Counted from the first letter of the stretch, positions 8,223 to 17,464 are shown. The stretch: DNA of 64,000 bases from Propionivibrio sp. (GCA_016705685.1 JADJLB010000001.1:868001-932000), one strand, 5' to 3'. Translations and numbers: made by a program. Notes: generated by a model from the letters alone, not told the origin.

Positions 8223-9125
8223 TCAGGGCTGCCTGGAAACGACCGTCGCACCGAGTTCAAGCCGTTGTCTGAGTTTTTCAGCGAGTACAGCGGCCTCGGT
8301 TCTTGACGCGACCTGGGCGATGCGCACCGCGTAACGTTGGCTTTCCCCTTTCGTTCTGCGTGGTTTGATTTGTACGGCGTAGCCCGCGGCGCGGGCGCGG
8401 TCGTAGAGATCCAGCGCATCTTTCTCGTTGTCGTAAGCAGCCAGTTCCACCATCCATCGGCCACCGCGCCGGGTGTAGCCATTTCCGGAGCTCACTTCGG
8501 TTTGTGCCGCCCATCTCTTGATCTGTTCCGGGTCGACCTTGCCTATTGGATTGGGCGCTTTCCCCTTGGGCGCGGTATAAAAACTCAGGGCCTCGCTGAG
8601 TTCGTGCGCTTTGTCTTGCGCGTGAGAAACGGTAATTCGTCCTTCAAGCAGGCAAACGAGATCGCGTTCGCTATCCGAGCTGCCCCAGAGGTCAGTGCCC
8701 CGGATACCTGCGGTGATGGTCGCAATGCGGACGTTGACCTCGCGTTGCTGGCGACGTTTTGAGAATATTCCGGTCGTAAAACGAAAGGCGCCCTTAACCA
8801 CATCCAGCGCTGCCGTGAACACGCTGCTGTCGCGCCACCCCAGCGCATTCAATTCGAGTTCTGCGCTTTCGCCCAATTTCACTGCGCTGCCTTCAGCCAA
8901 GCGGATCAGTACTTTTGCATCGGCGCCGGTCACCACGCGATCATTGCTCTGCAGCGCTTCTCCCGCTTCGAGAGGTTGCCGGGCACCTTTTCGCTCGACC
9001 CAAGCGGGCATCTGAACGCTTTCAACAAGGGCATAGGCGCGATTCGTCTGCGGGGCAGCGTTTAATGGGAGGGCAATGGTCAATAAACTGGCAACAAGCA
9101 GGAAGCGGGTCAAGAATTTCTTCAT
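8223..9125 (-). CDS. FecR-domain and SPOR-domain exported protein
   Basis: A 300-residue protein with a signal peptide (MKKFLTRFLLVASLLTIALPLNA). A FecR-like domain spans about residues 45-165 (LQSNDRVVTGADAKVLIRLAEGSAVKLGESAELELN, then ATITAGIRGTDLWG). A C-terminal SPOR domain covers about residues 225-298 (GGRWMVELAAYDNEKDALDLYDRARAAGYAVQIK...). SPOR domains bind denuded septal peptidoglycan; FecR domains occur in signalling and surface-assembly proteins. The combination suggests a periplasmic protein at cell-wall sites, which is inference. A frame continuing upstream to 10094 is antisense to the aldolase gene and not real, so ATG 9125 is chosen. The gene is monocistronic and divergent from fba. 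Confidence 0.85.
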   Translation of the reverse strand: MKKFLTRFLLVASLLTIALPLNAAPQTNRAYALVESVQMPAWVERKGARQPLEAGEALQSNDRVVTGADAKVLIRLAEGSAVKLGESAELELNALGWRDSSVFTAALDVVKGAFRFTTGIFSKRRQQREVNVRIATITAGIRGTDLWGSSDSERDLVCLLEGRITVSHAQDKAHELSEALSFYTAPKGKAPNPIGKVDPEQIKRWAAQTEVSSGNGYTRRGGRWMVELAAYDNEKDALDLYDRARAAGYAVQIKPRRTKGESQRYAVRIAQVASRTEAAVLAEKLRQRLELGATVVSRQP

Positions 9126-9240
9126 GGCGCAAGCTTTCGCAGGAGGAACGTACGTGATTCTAGCAGGCGACACCAATTCGCGGAAGCAGGCGAAAACCTC
9201 TGTTCTGAAAGCGTTTTTCACGCGACAATGGAGAGAAACA

Positions 9241-9270
9241 TTGACCTGATGCACGAATACGTAGTAAAGT
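9241..9270 (+). promoter_or_regulatory. Candidate sigma-70 promoter of fba
   Basis: TTGACC at 9241-9246 and TAAAGT at 9265-9270 are separated by 18 bases, 38 bases before the fba ATG. Confidence 0.5.
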
Positions 9271-9308
9271 TTTTTTCCTTCGACCAACCGTTTTTTGGAT
9301 ATCTCATC

Positions 9309-10382
9309 ATGAATGCACCGCAGGTAAAATCGGGAGTTGCCACTGGCGATGATTTGCAAGCCCTCTTCGCACTGGCAAAACAAAAGAGTTTCGCCATGCC
9401 GGCCGTCAACGTCATCAACACGAGTACGGTCAACGCCGTCATGGAAGCCGCCGCCGAAGTCAAGTCCCCGGCCATTATCCAGCTCTCCAATGGCGGCGCC
9501 CAGTTCTACGCCGGCAAGGCTCTGAAAAACGAAGCGCAACGCGCCTGCATCGCGGGTGCCGTCTCGGCGGCACACCACGTTCACGCCCTGGCCGGAATGT
9601 ACGGTGCTACGATCGTTCTGCACACTGACCACGCGGCCAAGAAACTGCTGCCTTGGATCGACGGCCTGCTCGACGCCGGCGAAGCCTATTTCAAGGCCAA
9701 CGGCAAGCCACTCTTCAGCTCGCACATGCTCGACCTGTCGGAAGAACCGCTGGAAGAAAACATTGAAATCTGTTCGCGCTATCTGACGCGCATGAGCAAG
9801 CTCGGTATGACGCTGGAGATCGAACTCGGTGTCACCGGTGGTGAAGAAGACGGCGTCGATAACAGTGACGTCGACAGCTCCAAGCTCTACACTCAGCCCG
9901 AAGACGTAGCCTATGCCTACGAGCAACTGTCCAAGATCAGCAACCGCTTCACCATCGCCGCGTCTTTCGGCAACGTGCATGGGGTCTACAAGCCGGGCAA
10001 CGTCAAGCTGCAGCCGGTCATCCTGAAGAACTCGCAGGCCTACATCCAGAAGAAGTTTAGCACCAAGGCGCAACCGATCGACTTCGTTTTCCACGGTGGT
10101 TCGGGCTCATCGCTCGAAGAAATCCGCGAAGCGATCTCCTACGGCGTCATCAAGATGAACATTGACACCGATACGCAATGGGCCTTCTGGGAAGGCATCA
10201 AGAACTACTACAAGAAGAACGAAGGTTATCTGCAGGGCCAGATTGGCAACCCGGATGGCGAAGACAAGCCGAACAAGAAATATTACGACCCGCGCGTTTT
10301 CCTGCGTGCCGGCGAAGACACCTTCAAAGCACGTTTGAAACAAGCCTTCGCTGACCTTAACAACATTGGCACCCTGGCCTGA
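9309..10382 (+). CDS. fbaA: Fructose-bisphosphate aldolase, class II (E. coli FbaA type)
   Basis: Cleaves fructose-1,6-bisphosphate to dihydroxyacetone phosphate and glyceraldehyde-3-phosphate, or runs in reverse in gluconeogenesis. The 357-residue length equals the E. coli class IIA enzyme (359). HTDH at residues 105-108 includes the catalytic aspartate and a zinc histidine. ELGVTGGEEDGVDNS is the class IIA loop, and FGNVHGVYKPGNV and FHGGSGSSLEEI hold the other metal- and phosphate-binding residues. ATG 9309 (MNAPQVKSG) is chosen; the frame upstream crosses the predicted promoter. A strong terminator follows, so it is probably monocistronic. Confidence 0.96.
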   Translation: MNAPQVKSGVATGDDLQALFALAKQKSFAMPAVNVINTSTVNAVMEAAAEVKSPAIIQLSNGGAQFYAGKALKNEAQRACIAGAVSAAHHVHALAGMYGATIVLHTDHAAKKLLPWIDGLLDAGEAYFKANGKPLFSSHMLDLSEEPLEENIEICSRYLTRMSKLGMTLEIELGVTGGEEDGVDNSDVDSSKLYTQPEDVAYAYEQLSKISNRFTIAASFGNVHGVYKPGNVKLQPVILKNSQAYIQKKFSTKAQPIDFVFHGGSGSSLEEIREAISYGVIKMNIDTDTQWAFWEGIKNYYKKNEGYLQGQIGNPDGEDKPNKKYYDPRVFLRAGEDTFKARLKQAFADLNNIGTLA

Positions 10383-10401
10383 TTTCCAGGCGTAGCAGGC
10401 G

Positions 10402-10434
10402 AATGCCGACTCCTTTGCGGGTCGGCATTTTTTT
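10402..10434 (+). terminator. Rho-independent terminator after fbaA
   Basis: A nine-base perfect stem AATGCCGAC / GTCGGCATT (10402-10410 and 10421-10429) is followed by a seven-T run, 20 bases past the fbaA stop. Confidence 0.92.
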
Positions 10435-10453
10435 GGCCTTTACAAGTTGATCT

Positions 10454-10795
10454 CTATACGTTCTGCATACCCACGTACCCGCGCCGCCCGCGCCTGATCA
10501 ACTGTTGAAGATTCCGCTCCGCTTCCAGCCTTGAAGAACTCGCCTGGCCAAGAAAGGCATTGCAAGCCGCCCAGCGCCCTTCAGGGGTGCGTATCGCCGC
10601 CACCGTTCTGCCGCCATCAAGGACCGCAAGGATACAGCCGGTATCGTTGCAAGGCCAGGACGCAGCAACCAAGTCCATGGCCTCGTCGCGTGCCACGCAA
10701 AGTGCCACGAGTGCATCGACCGGAGAGTCACACTCGCCGCAGACGATGGCGGGGAAGAAGCGATGGGAGCCAGATTCTTCTTCGGAATTCATCAT
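10454..10795 (-). CDS. Hypothetical protein (113 aa)
   Basis: No family recognised. The likely start is MMNSEEESGSHRFF at 10795 (or the next ATG at 10792); the upstream frame runs into the divergent hydroxylase promoter. The protein has no signal peptide. A CGEC pair near residue 19 and further cysteines (ALCVARDE, SWPCNDTGC, WAACNAF) could bind metal, but the spacing fits no motif I know. The tail is basic (LIRRGRRGYVG). It faces fbaA tail to tail, separated by the fbaA terminator. Confidence 0.55.
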   Translation of the reverse strand: MMNSEEESGSHRFFPAIVCGECDSPVDALVALCVARDEAMDLVAASWPCNDTGCILAVLDGGRTVAAIRTPEGRWAACNAFLGQASSSRLEAERNLQQLIRRGRRGYVGMQNV

Positions 10796-10876
10796 GCTAC
10801 TGTTTAGCATGCGCCGGCACGCTTGTAAAACGATCGTGCGACAATGCACAATCACCGCCTATCGGAGATTCTGTTC

Positions 10877-12037
10877 ATGTTGTTTGATGTTGTCATCGTC
10901 GGTGGCGGTCTTGCAGGACTTGCACTGGCTAGCGCACTGCGCGATACGCGCTTAAAGATTGCCCTGGTGGAAGGTCGTGCGCCGACTCCGGTAACAGGAT
11001 GGGACGCGCGGGTGTATGCCATCACTCCGGCCAACGCAGAATTCCTGCAGCACATCGGTGTCTGGAAACACCTGGACGCCAAACGAATAAGTCCGATCTA
11101 CGCCATGAAGATCTATGGCGACGGCGGCGCACAGCTCGACTTTTCCGCCTATGAAACCGGCGTTCCTGAATTGGGCTGGATTCTTGAATCGTCGCTGATG
11201 GCGTGTGAATTATGGGAAAACGTCAAACGGCAAGGCAATCTTGCCTTGTTCTGCCCTGCCACGCCGCGGGCGATTGAAATGACGGAGGAAGCGGCGATGC
11301 TGACGCTCACGGACGGTCAGACGTTATCGGCGAAACTGCTGGTCGGTGCCGATGGACGCGACTCCTGGGTTCGAGAAACTGCTGGTCTGAAAGCCATTAG
11401 CACACCGTATGACGAAATGGGCTTTGTCGCCAATTTCGACTGTGAACGTCCGCATCGTGGCACGGCACGGCAATGGTTTCGTGCCGATGGCGTTCTCGCC
11501 TGGCTGCCACTGGCAGGGAATCGCATCTCGGTGGTCTGGTCGACGCCCGACGCACACGCAAAGCAGTTGCTGAATCTGGGCGAAGAAGCGCTTTGTTCCC
11601 GTGTGGCCAATGCGGGGGCCAACGCGTTGGGCGAATTCAAGCTGATTTCACCGGCCGCCGCTTTCCCGCTGCGATTGATGCGTGTTCCATCCACCGTGGC
11701 ACCACGGCTGGCGCTGATAGGCGACGCCGCCCACGGTATTCACCCGCTTTCAGGGCACGGAATCAACCTCGGTTTCCAAGATGCCAGGGTACTGGCCGAC
11801 CTGATGACCGCCACCCCCGAATGGCTGGATATCGGAAGCGAACGTCTGTTACGTCGCTACCAGCGCGCTCGACGTGAAGAAACGGTCTTGATGCAGTACA
11901 CAACTCACACATTGCACCGGTTGTTTCGTGAGAAACTTCCGGGACTGAAACCCTTGCGCAATGTTGGCATGAGTCTGACCAATGCCTTGCCAGTCATAAA
12001 GAACATGCTGGTGCGTTACGCCATCGGCGCCATTTGA
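10877..12037 (+). CDS. UbiH/UbiF/UbiM-family FAD-dependent ubiquinone hydroxylase
   Basis: A 386-residue flavoprotein monooxygenase predicted to hydroxylate the ubiquinone ring using O2. MLFDVVIVGGGLAGLALASA is the FAD-binding GxGxxG fold. VGADGRDSWVRETAG is the DG motif near residue 160. ALIGDAAHGIHPLSGHGINLGFQDARVL is the GD motif with the family's HP(x)GQG-like segment, here HPLSGHG. It cannot be assigned to UbiH, UbiF, UbiL or UbiM from sequence alone. ATG 10877 is favoured because an earlier in-frame start would add eleven unconserved residues. It is followed 26 bases later by dsbC on the same strand. The window also holds the oxygen-independent genes ubiTUV. Confidence 0.85.
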   Translation: MLFDVVIVGGGLAGLALASALRDTRLKIALVEGRAPTPVTGWDARVYAITPANAEFLQHIGVWKHLDAKRISPIYAMKIYGDGGAQLDFSAYETGVPELGWILESSLMACELWENVKRQGNLALFCPATPRAIEMTEEAAMLTLTDGQTLSAKLLVGADGRDSWVRETAGLKAISTPYDEMGFVANFDCERPHRGTARQWFRADGVLAWLPLAGNRISVVWSTPDAHAKQLLNLGEEALCSRVANAGANALGEFKLISPAAAFPLRLMRVPSTVAPRLALIGDAAHGIHPLSGHGINLGFQDARVLADLMTATPEWLDIGSERLLRRYQRARREETVLMQYTTHTLHRLFREKLPGLKPLRNVGMSLTNALPVIKNMLVRYAIGAI

Positions 12038-12063
12038 CCTTCGTGTTCAACCGGAGAAACAAC

Positions 12064-12774
12064 ATGCTGAAACTCTTGCTTACGCTCGCTCTGGCAACTG
12101 CGTTTAGTCTGCCCGTCCATGCTGATGAGGCCAGCGTCAAGAAGGCGATCGAGGCCAAACTGGGCAGCAAGGTGTCCAGCGTTAGCAAAAGCCCCTATCT
12201 CGGACTCTACGAGGTTTATGCCGAAGGCCAAATTCTCTACACCGACGAGAAGATTACGGCAATTTTGGCCGGAACGCTGATCGATGGCGCGACCATGAAA
12301 AACGTAACCGCAGAACGGTTGCAAAAGCTTGCGGCAATCAAGTTTTCCGAACTGCCGCTCGAACTTGCGGTTAAACGCGTACATGGCGATGGCAAACGCG
12401 TGCTCGCCTCTTTCGAAGACCCGAACTGTGGCTATTGCAAGAAGCTGGCCAAGGAAATGGCCAAACTGGATAACGTCACGCTGTACACCTTCCTTTACCC
12501 GATTCTTTCTCCCGATTCACTGGTCAAATCAAAGCAGATCTGGTGTGCCGCCGACAAGGGGAAGGCCTGGAACGATTGGATGCTGGAGGGCAGGGCGCCT
12601 CCAGGCAATGGCGACTGCGACACGAGCGCAGTCCAAAAAACGGTTGAACTTGGCCGCAAGCTAAACATATCCGGAACGCCGACGATTTTCTTTGCCGATG
12701 GGGAGCGCGTTCCGGGGGCAGTGCCCCTGGCCAAGATCGAGAAGAAACTTGAAGAAATGCCGGGCAGCAAATAA
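12064..12774 (+). CDS. dsbC: Thiol:disulfide interchange protein DsbC
   Basis: Periplasmic disulfide isomerase that repairs wrongly paired cysteines. The 236-residue precursor has a signal peptide cleaved after about residue 20 (LPVHA|DEAS). An N-terminal dimerisation domain runs to about residue 80, and a thioredoxin-fold domain carries CGYC at 122-125, the DsbC active site. The cis-proline motif is SGTPTIFF near residue 205. A second cysteine pair (QIWCAAD and NGDCDT) matches the structural disulfide. Length matches E. coli DsbC (236). It depends on DsbD for reduction, not seen here. Start ATG 12064 follows a GGAGAAAC site. Confidence 0.94.
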   Translation: MLKLLLTLALATAFSLPVHADEASVKKAIEAKLGSKVSSVSKSPYLGLYEVYAEGQILYTDEKITAILAGTLIDGATMKNVTAERLQKLAAIKFSELPLELAVKRVHGDGKRVLASFEDPNCGYCKKLAKEMAKLDNVTLYTFLYPILSPDSLVKSKQIWCAADKGKAWNDWMLEGRAPPGNGDCDTSAVQKTVELGRKLNISGTPTIFFADGERVPGAVPLAKIEKKLEEMPGSK

Positions 12775-12805
12775 TACCTCCTGGCTGCATTTTCCGTACC
12801 CGACC

Positions 12806-13084
12806 TTATTTCTTTTCGTTCTCTAATGCCTTCGTCATCACCTCGTGATAAAGGTTCGTTACTTTGGCCGCCAGAAGCTGGTACTCCGGGTGACGTTCCA
12901 GCAACGGCATCGCCTCATTGGTTTCGGCGAACACACGTTCCAGAAAACCGATATCCATGTCATCGAGCAGGCCACCCTGATCTACCTTGTCTTTTAGGTC
13001 AAGCGCGCGCGGCAGTTGTTGCTCTTCCAGGCGTTCAATGATGACCGAAATCACGCCAGCGTCATTTGATTCGTATTCCATCAT
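12806..13084 (-). CDS. Small acidic hypothetical protein (92 aa)
   Basis: No family recognised. It begins MMEYESNDAGVISVIIERLEEQQLPRALDLKDKV and is mostly helical and acidic, with no signal peptide or membrane segment. A GGAGTAAATG start region supports initiation at 13084 or the adjacent ATG at 13081. It is transcribed convergently with dsbC, 31 bases beyond its stop. An adaptor-like helical bundle is possible but unsupported. Confidence 0.65.
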   Translation of the reverse strand: MMEYESNDAGVISVIIERLEEQQLPRALDLKDKVDQGGLLDDMDIGFLERVFAETNEAMPLLERHPEYQLLAAKVTNLYHEVMTKALENEKK

Positions 13085-13283
13085 TTACTCCTTCAACTTG
13101 AGTTTGCCCGTACAGTCTAATTCAGATCTTTGTTCCTGAAGTTCTTGGACCCTTTACCGGTTATTCCCAGCAGTAGACCCTCATCTGAAATATGATAACC
13201 GCCATTAATGCGACATCGTGCGCCCGCCAAACTGGACCTGCAGTGTGGACAATACATTTGCGTTTATTCGTGTGCCTTTGACC

Positions 13284-13355
13284 ATGGCCAAACCCGTCGC
13301 ACTGGCTAGAACGCCCAGGCCCCGACGCGGGAACGCGGTCAAGGCGGTGGCGTGA
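13284..13355 (+). other. Possible 23-residue leader ORF overlapping ackA start
   Basis: ATG 13284 opens a frame of 23 basic, proline-containing residues (MAKPVALARTPRPRRG...) that ends TGA at 13353-13355, overlapping the ackA ATG (TGATG). No good ribosome site is visible before it. It could be a coupled leader peptide or a remnant of an upstream gene's tail. The rest of the 270-base gap 13085-13354 shows nothing I can name. Confidence 0.25.
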
Positions 13356-14566
13356 TGAGCGACGCGATTCTGGTTCTCAACGCGGGTTCTTCGAGCATCA
13401 AGTTCTCACTGTTTTTGGAACGCGGCGAGTCGCTTGAGCTGTTTCTCGGCGGGCAGCTCGAAGGGATATACACCTCGCCAAAGTTCAAAGCCAAGGATGC
13501 CACTGGGACCGTCATCGGCGATAAACAGTGGGCGTCTGAAGAAGCGCTCGGCCACGACGGCGCACTGAGCTACTTGGCCGATTTCCTGCGTGGCCATCTC
13601 GGGCCGCACCGGTTGGCCGCGGTCGGCCACCGCGTGGTACATGGCGGCCTCGACTATGCGGCACCGGTTCGGCTAACCCACGGAATTGTTGCAGATCTTG
13701 AAAAATTGATACCGCTGGCACCGCTGCACCAACCGCACAATCTGACACCGATTCGCTTGATGCTGGCCGACCGGCCGGAGTTGCCCCAGGTGGCCTGCTT
13801 CGATACCGCTTTTCATCGGGGACAGCCAGCGGTGGCGCAAGCTTTTGCCCTGCCTTCCGCGATTACGGAGCGGGGAGTGCGCCGCTATGGTTTTCACGGC
13901 TTGTCCTACGAGTACATCGCTTCGGTTCTGGCGAAGTACGACCCGAGCGCCGCACAGGGACGCACCGTGGTGTTGCACCTCGGTAACGGCGCCAGCATGT
14001 GCGCCATCCAGAATGGCAACAGCGTGGCCAGTACCATGGGGTTCACCGCAGTGGATGGGTTGCCGATGGGCACGCGTTGCGGCAACCTGGACCCTGGCGT
14101 CGTTCTCTATCTGATGGATGAGTTGAAGATGGATGTTCGCGCCATCGAAAAACTACTCTACCAGCAATCGGGACTACTTGGAGTCTCGGGCGTGTCCAGC
14201 GACATGCGCACCTTGCTTGATTCCACCGATCCAAAGGCGGAATTCGCGATTGACTTATTTGTTTACCGCATTGGCCGGGAATTGGGTTCGCTCGCCGCCG
14301 CTCTGGGCGGGCTCAATGCCCTGGTGTTTACCGCCGGCATAGGCGAGCACGCTGCGCCGATCCGTGAGCGTGTCTGTCAGGTCGCTGCCTGGCTCGGGGT
14401 AGAGCTCGACCCGGTCGCTAACGCTGCCGGCGGTCCGCGCATCAGTAGGTCAGGGAGCCGGATACCGGTCTGGGTGATCCCGACCAACGAAGAGCTGATG
14501 ATTGCGCTGCATACCCGCCATATTCTCAACACCGTCAACGCCGCAGCGCCAAATCATGACTGTTGA
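13355..14566 (+). CDS. ackA: Acetate kinase
   Basis: Interconverts acetate and acetyl phosphate with ATP. The protein has 403 residues, as usual for the family. The ASKHA motifs are complete: VLNAGSSSIKFSL at the N-terminus, VGHRVVHGG near residue 90, ACFDTAFH with the catalytic aspartate, YGFHGLSYEYI, LHLGNGASMCAIQNG, and VFTAGIGEHA for adenosine binding. ATG 13355 is chosen; a GTG directly before it is in frame. No phosphotransacetylase gene lies in the window, so the gene stands alone. Its stop abuts the stop of the convergent cardiolipin synthase gene with no spacer (TGATCA). Confidence 0.96.
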   Translation: MSDAILVLNAGSSSIKFSLFLERGESLELFLGGQLEGIYTSPKFKAKDATGTVIGDKQWASEEALGHDGALSYLADFLRGHLGPHRLAAVGHRVVHGGLDYAAPVRLTHGIVADLEKLIPLAPLHQPHNLTPIRLMLADRPELPQVACFDTAFHRGQPAVAQAFALPSAITERGVRRYGFHGLSYEYIASVLAKYDPSAAQGRTVVLHLGNGASMCAIQNGNSVASTMGFTAVDGLPMGTRCGNLDPGVVLYLMDELKMDVRAIEKLLYQQSGLLGVSGVSSDMRTLLDSTDPKAEFAIDLFVYRIGRELGSLAAALGGLNALVFTAGIGEHAAPIRERVCQVAAWLGVELDPVANAAGGPRISRSGSRIPVWVIPTNEELMIALHTRHILNTVNAAAPNHDC

Positions 14567-16003
14567 TCAGAGCTGGAAGGCCAGCCACAGGATTATGCCT
14601 TCAGCCAGCTCGTGCAGCATACCCGGACGGCGAGCGACGTAAGGCACGGATTCCAGGCGCCGCGCATCGACCCATTGCGAAAAACCGCGAACAGATTGGT
14701 GGTCGTAGAAGGCAACCATCATCTCGTAATTGAGAAACAGGCTGCGTCCGTCGAGATTTGCCGACCCGGCAAGGGCCAGTTCTTCGTCGATCAATACGGC
14801 CTTGGCGTGAATCATCCGAGGATGCAACCATACTCTAGCGCCAGCCCCAGCCAGATCGCGCAGCGAACGGTGGCGCGCGTAATCCGCCAAGCGATGATTT
14901 GATCGTTCCGGCAGCACCAGATCGATTTCTATCCCCCGTCGTGCCGCGAGCGTCAGTGCCGTCAGCAGCGCGGTATCAGGCACGAAGTAGGGAGTCGCCG
15001 CCAGAATGCGCCGTTCCGAGGTAAAGCAGCCCGAAACCAGGAGGGTAAAAATGGTGTCGTCAGGTTGATCAGGGCCACTGGCGACCAACTGCGCCAAAGC
15101 GTCCGAATCGGGCGATGAAGGCACCACAGAATGGCTATTCGCAGGCATCGGGCGTTCGGTCGTAAAAGACCAATCCTGCTCGAATTGGTGCAGCGCCTGC
15201 CTGGCGAGTTCTCCTCGCAGGTCAAAACTCAGGTCAAGCCAGGGTTTGCGCCCCAGAATCGGGCGAGGATCACCCTCAAAGTATTCGGCGGCAAGGTTTC
15301 TTCCGCCGCACCATAAGTGCAGCCCATCCGCGATGACCATTTTACGGTGGTTGCGCAGATTGGTACGGCCTCGCTTGGGCGAGCGAAACGGAGAAACAAA
15401 ACGAACCACTTCGACGCCAGCCTCAGCAAAGCCTTTCAAATCAGGATAGCCACCGATATAGATGCCGATGCCGTCGATCAGCAGACGCACCCTGACGCCC
15501 GACCGTGCGATTTGCTTGAGCCTTTCGGCTATTTCATCGCCGAGAACATCCCGTCCGAAGACGAAAGTCGAAAGCTCCAGCGTATGTTGTGCACCGTCGA
15601 TGATGCGTCGCAACGCATTCAGCGCCTGTGTGCCGTCCTGGTGAATGTTGAGGCCTTCGTGGGCCACCGGTTCGGGCAAGCCCATCGCCATGCCGAGCTG
15701 CTGCGCGCGCGCTGCTGTGGCGTGCGTCGCCGGCGTGGTGACCGCAGCATTCTTCCAACCAGCATGTGCGGCGCGTTTGGTGAGCACCTTTCGGCTGCCA
15801 AACGCGAGGTACAAAGGCAGTGTTATATAGGGAAGCAGCACAATGCCCAAAACCCAGGCGATAGCCGCCGAAGGGTGTCGGCGCTGGTGCAGGCTATGCG
15901 AAGCGGCAGCGTAAATGACCAGCCCGACCACCACAAGCAGACTGTATAGAACTTCCCAGTGCCTGATAATCAGGGCAACAAACAGCGATATAAACTCTGT
16001 CAT
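14567..16003 (-). CDS. cls: Cardiolipin synthase (phospholipase D family)
   Basis: Inner-membrane enzyme that makes cardiolipin by phosphatidyl transfer. The protein has 478 residues with two N-terminal membrane helices (about 18-35 and 46-67). Two HKD motifs follow: His219-Lys221-Asp226 (NHRKMVIADG) and His399-Lys401-Asp406 (IHAKAVLIDE), each followed by the GGRN or GSAN element. This matches the ClsA architecture. No frameshift is seen. It is convergent with ackA, ending at the adjacent base. Confidence 0.93.
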   Translation of the reverse strand: MTEFISLFVALIIRHWEVLYSLLVVVGLVIYAAASHSLHQRRHPSAAIAWVLGIVLLPYITLPLYLAFGSRKVLTKRAAHAGWKNAAVTTPATHATAARAQQLGMAMGLPEPVAHEGLNIHQDGTQALNALRRIIDGAQHTLELSTFVFGRDVLGDEIAERLKQIARSGVRVRLLIDGIGIYIGGYPDLKGFAEAGVEVVRFVSPFRSPKRGRTNLRNHRKMVIADGLHLWCGGRNLAAEYFEGDPRPILGRKPWLDLSFDLRGELARQALHQFEQDWSFTTERPMPANSHSVVPSSPDSDALAQLVASGPDQPDDTIFTLLVSGCFTSERRILAATPYFVPDTALLTALTLAARRGIEIDLVLPERSNHRLADYARHRSLRDLAGAGARVWLHPRMIHAKAVLIDEELALAGSANLDGRSLFLNYEMMVAFYDHQSVRGFSQWVDARRLESVPYVARRPGMLHELAEGIILWLAFQL

Positions 16004-16231
16004 CGAACGACTCCGGCGCGGCAGCGTGCGGCATCAGGATTACATTGCCATACCAATCGCGAAATGTCGAATGCCTTGGCAGTGCTTGTCTCGACGATTG
16101 TCATCGATCGCTTAGCCAGCTTGGTTGGCCTGAATCACCGGCACATTCTAGCGCGTGGCAACGCATTTTCCGATTGGGGCACATTGTTTCGTTAAGATCA
16201 TGTTTTTCATGGTCGGTGAAGGAAGTGCACC

Positions 16232-16849
16232 ATGTATCGTGGCGAAAGATTCAATGCCTGGACGCATCTTTTTGGCGCCGTGCTTGCGGTAGTCGGTGCT
16301 GTGACTCTGGTCGTGAGGACAGCGGCAGCGGGAGATCCGTGGAAAATTGTGAGCGTTTCGATATACGGCGCCGCGTTGATCCTTCTGTACACGACATCAA
16401 CGCTGTATCACAGCCTGAAGGGACGGGCCAAGGTCGTCTTGCGCAAGCTCGACCATCTGACCATCTATCTGCTCATTGCCGGAACCTACACGCCCTTCTG
16501 TCTAGTCACGCTGCGTGGGCCTTGGGGCTGGTCGCTGCTCGGTGTGGTGTGGGGATTGGCCATCGTCGGCATGCTGCAGGAATTCAAACCGGGCTCCGAA
16601 GCACGAATCGGGTCGCTGATTATTTACGCGGTCATGGGCTGGGGGGTTCTCGTCGCCAGCAAGCCCATGCTCAAGCATCTTGAAACCGCTGGCTTGATGT
16701 GGCTGGCCGGGGGCGGGCTGCTCTATACTCTGGGCATCGTTTTTTATGCCTATGACGAGCGTTTCAAACACTGGCACGGCATCTGGCATCTTTTTGTCAT
16801 GGGCGGTAGCGCGGCGCACTATATCGCCATCGCCGGATACGTCGTATAA
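16232..16849 (+). CDS. trhA: Hemolysin III / TrhA family membrane protein (PAQR)
   Basis: A 205-residue inner-membrane protein with about seven membrane segments. The PAQR-type metal-site residues are visible: STLYHSLKG (Ser and His), LDHLTIYLLIAGTYTP (Asp), and the C-terminal HGIWHLFVMGGSAAHYIA histidines. Homologues have been linked to membrane lipid homeostasis; the hemolysin name is historical. It starts MYRGERFNAWTH at ATG 16232, preceded by a GAAGG site. It stands alone: the 228 bases before it and the 198 bases after it hold no gene I can see. Confidence 0.88.
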   Translation: MYRGERFNAWTHLFGAVLAVVGAVTLVVRTAAAGDPWKIVSVSIYGAALILLYTTSTLYHSLKGRAKVVLRKLDHLTIYLLIAGTYTPFCLVTLRGPWGWSLLGVVWGLAIVGMLQEFKPGSEARIGSLIIYAVMGWGVLVASKPMLKHLETAGLMWLAGGGLLYTLGIVFYAYDERFKHWHGIWHLFVMGGSAAHYIAIAGYVV

Positions 16850-17047
16850 GCAAAGTCGACGATCTCGTTTCCGTGAGCCCATTCTCGGGTTGAGGCAGTC
16901 AATACCCTCTGCTGCAGAGGGCGTCCCTGTGCTGAGTTGTGGGCGGTTCTTTCTTCCCCGTAATTGCCGGAAGAGCGGGTTCGCAGGCAGTGCCCGTCGT
17001 GCGCGGTTTAGCCGCCCGATACGCTCAAACATGGCCTGCGCCTGGTA

Positions 17048-17464
17048 TCAAAACGACGGGTTCGTTACGAAACCGTGATTTTCCAGAATCGCCAGTCCAG
17101 CGTTGATGTCGTCGACCTTGAGGATGATCACCGCCTTGTCGGACTGGTGTTCGAGCGAGGCATAGAGGTATTCGATATTGACGCCCTCGGTGCGGAACAA
17201 GGCCATGATACGGGCAAGTTCGCCGGGGCGATCGGGCACTTCGATGCCGATGACATCGGTCTCACGAGCGGTAAAGCCGGCGTCCTTGAGCAACTGGACG
17301 GCCATGTCGGGCTGGTCGGCGACCATGCGCAGAATGCCGAATTCGGCGGTGTCGGCGATGGACAGCGCACGCAGGTTGATGCCTGCCCCGGCCAGCAAGG
17401 CCGTGACATCGGCTAGCCGCCCCATGGTGTTCTCCATGAAGATGGAAATCTGTTTGATAATCAT
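17048..17464 (-). CDS. Tandem ACT-domain protein
   Basis: A 138-residue cytoplasmic protein made of two ACT domains (about 1-66, starting MIIKQISIFMENTMGRLADVTALLAGAGINLRAL, and 70-138, with VPDRPGELARIMALFRTEGVNIEYLYA). Such proteins bind amino acids or related ligands and often sit beside paaK-type CoA ligases, as here. The start ATG overlaps the paaK stop (TGATG), so they are co-translated. A regulatory role for the ligase is inferred from pairing only. A longer frame to 18025 in the same reading phase runs antisense-free but out of phase through paaK and is not real. Confidence 0.85.
   Translation of the reverse strand: MIIKQISIFMENTMGRLADVTALLAGAGINLRALSIADTAEFGILRMVADQPDMAVQLLKDAGFTARETDVIGIEVPDRPGELARIMALFRTEGVNIEYLYASLEHQSDKAVIILKVDDINAGLAILENHGFVTNPSF

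Noticed and set aside
9126-10094. Upstream extension of the FecR/SPOR frame to 623 residues
   Set aside because: The extension is antisense to fbaA; the signal peptide begins at 9125.
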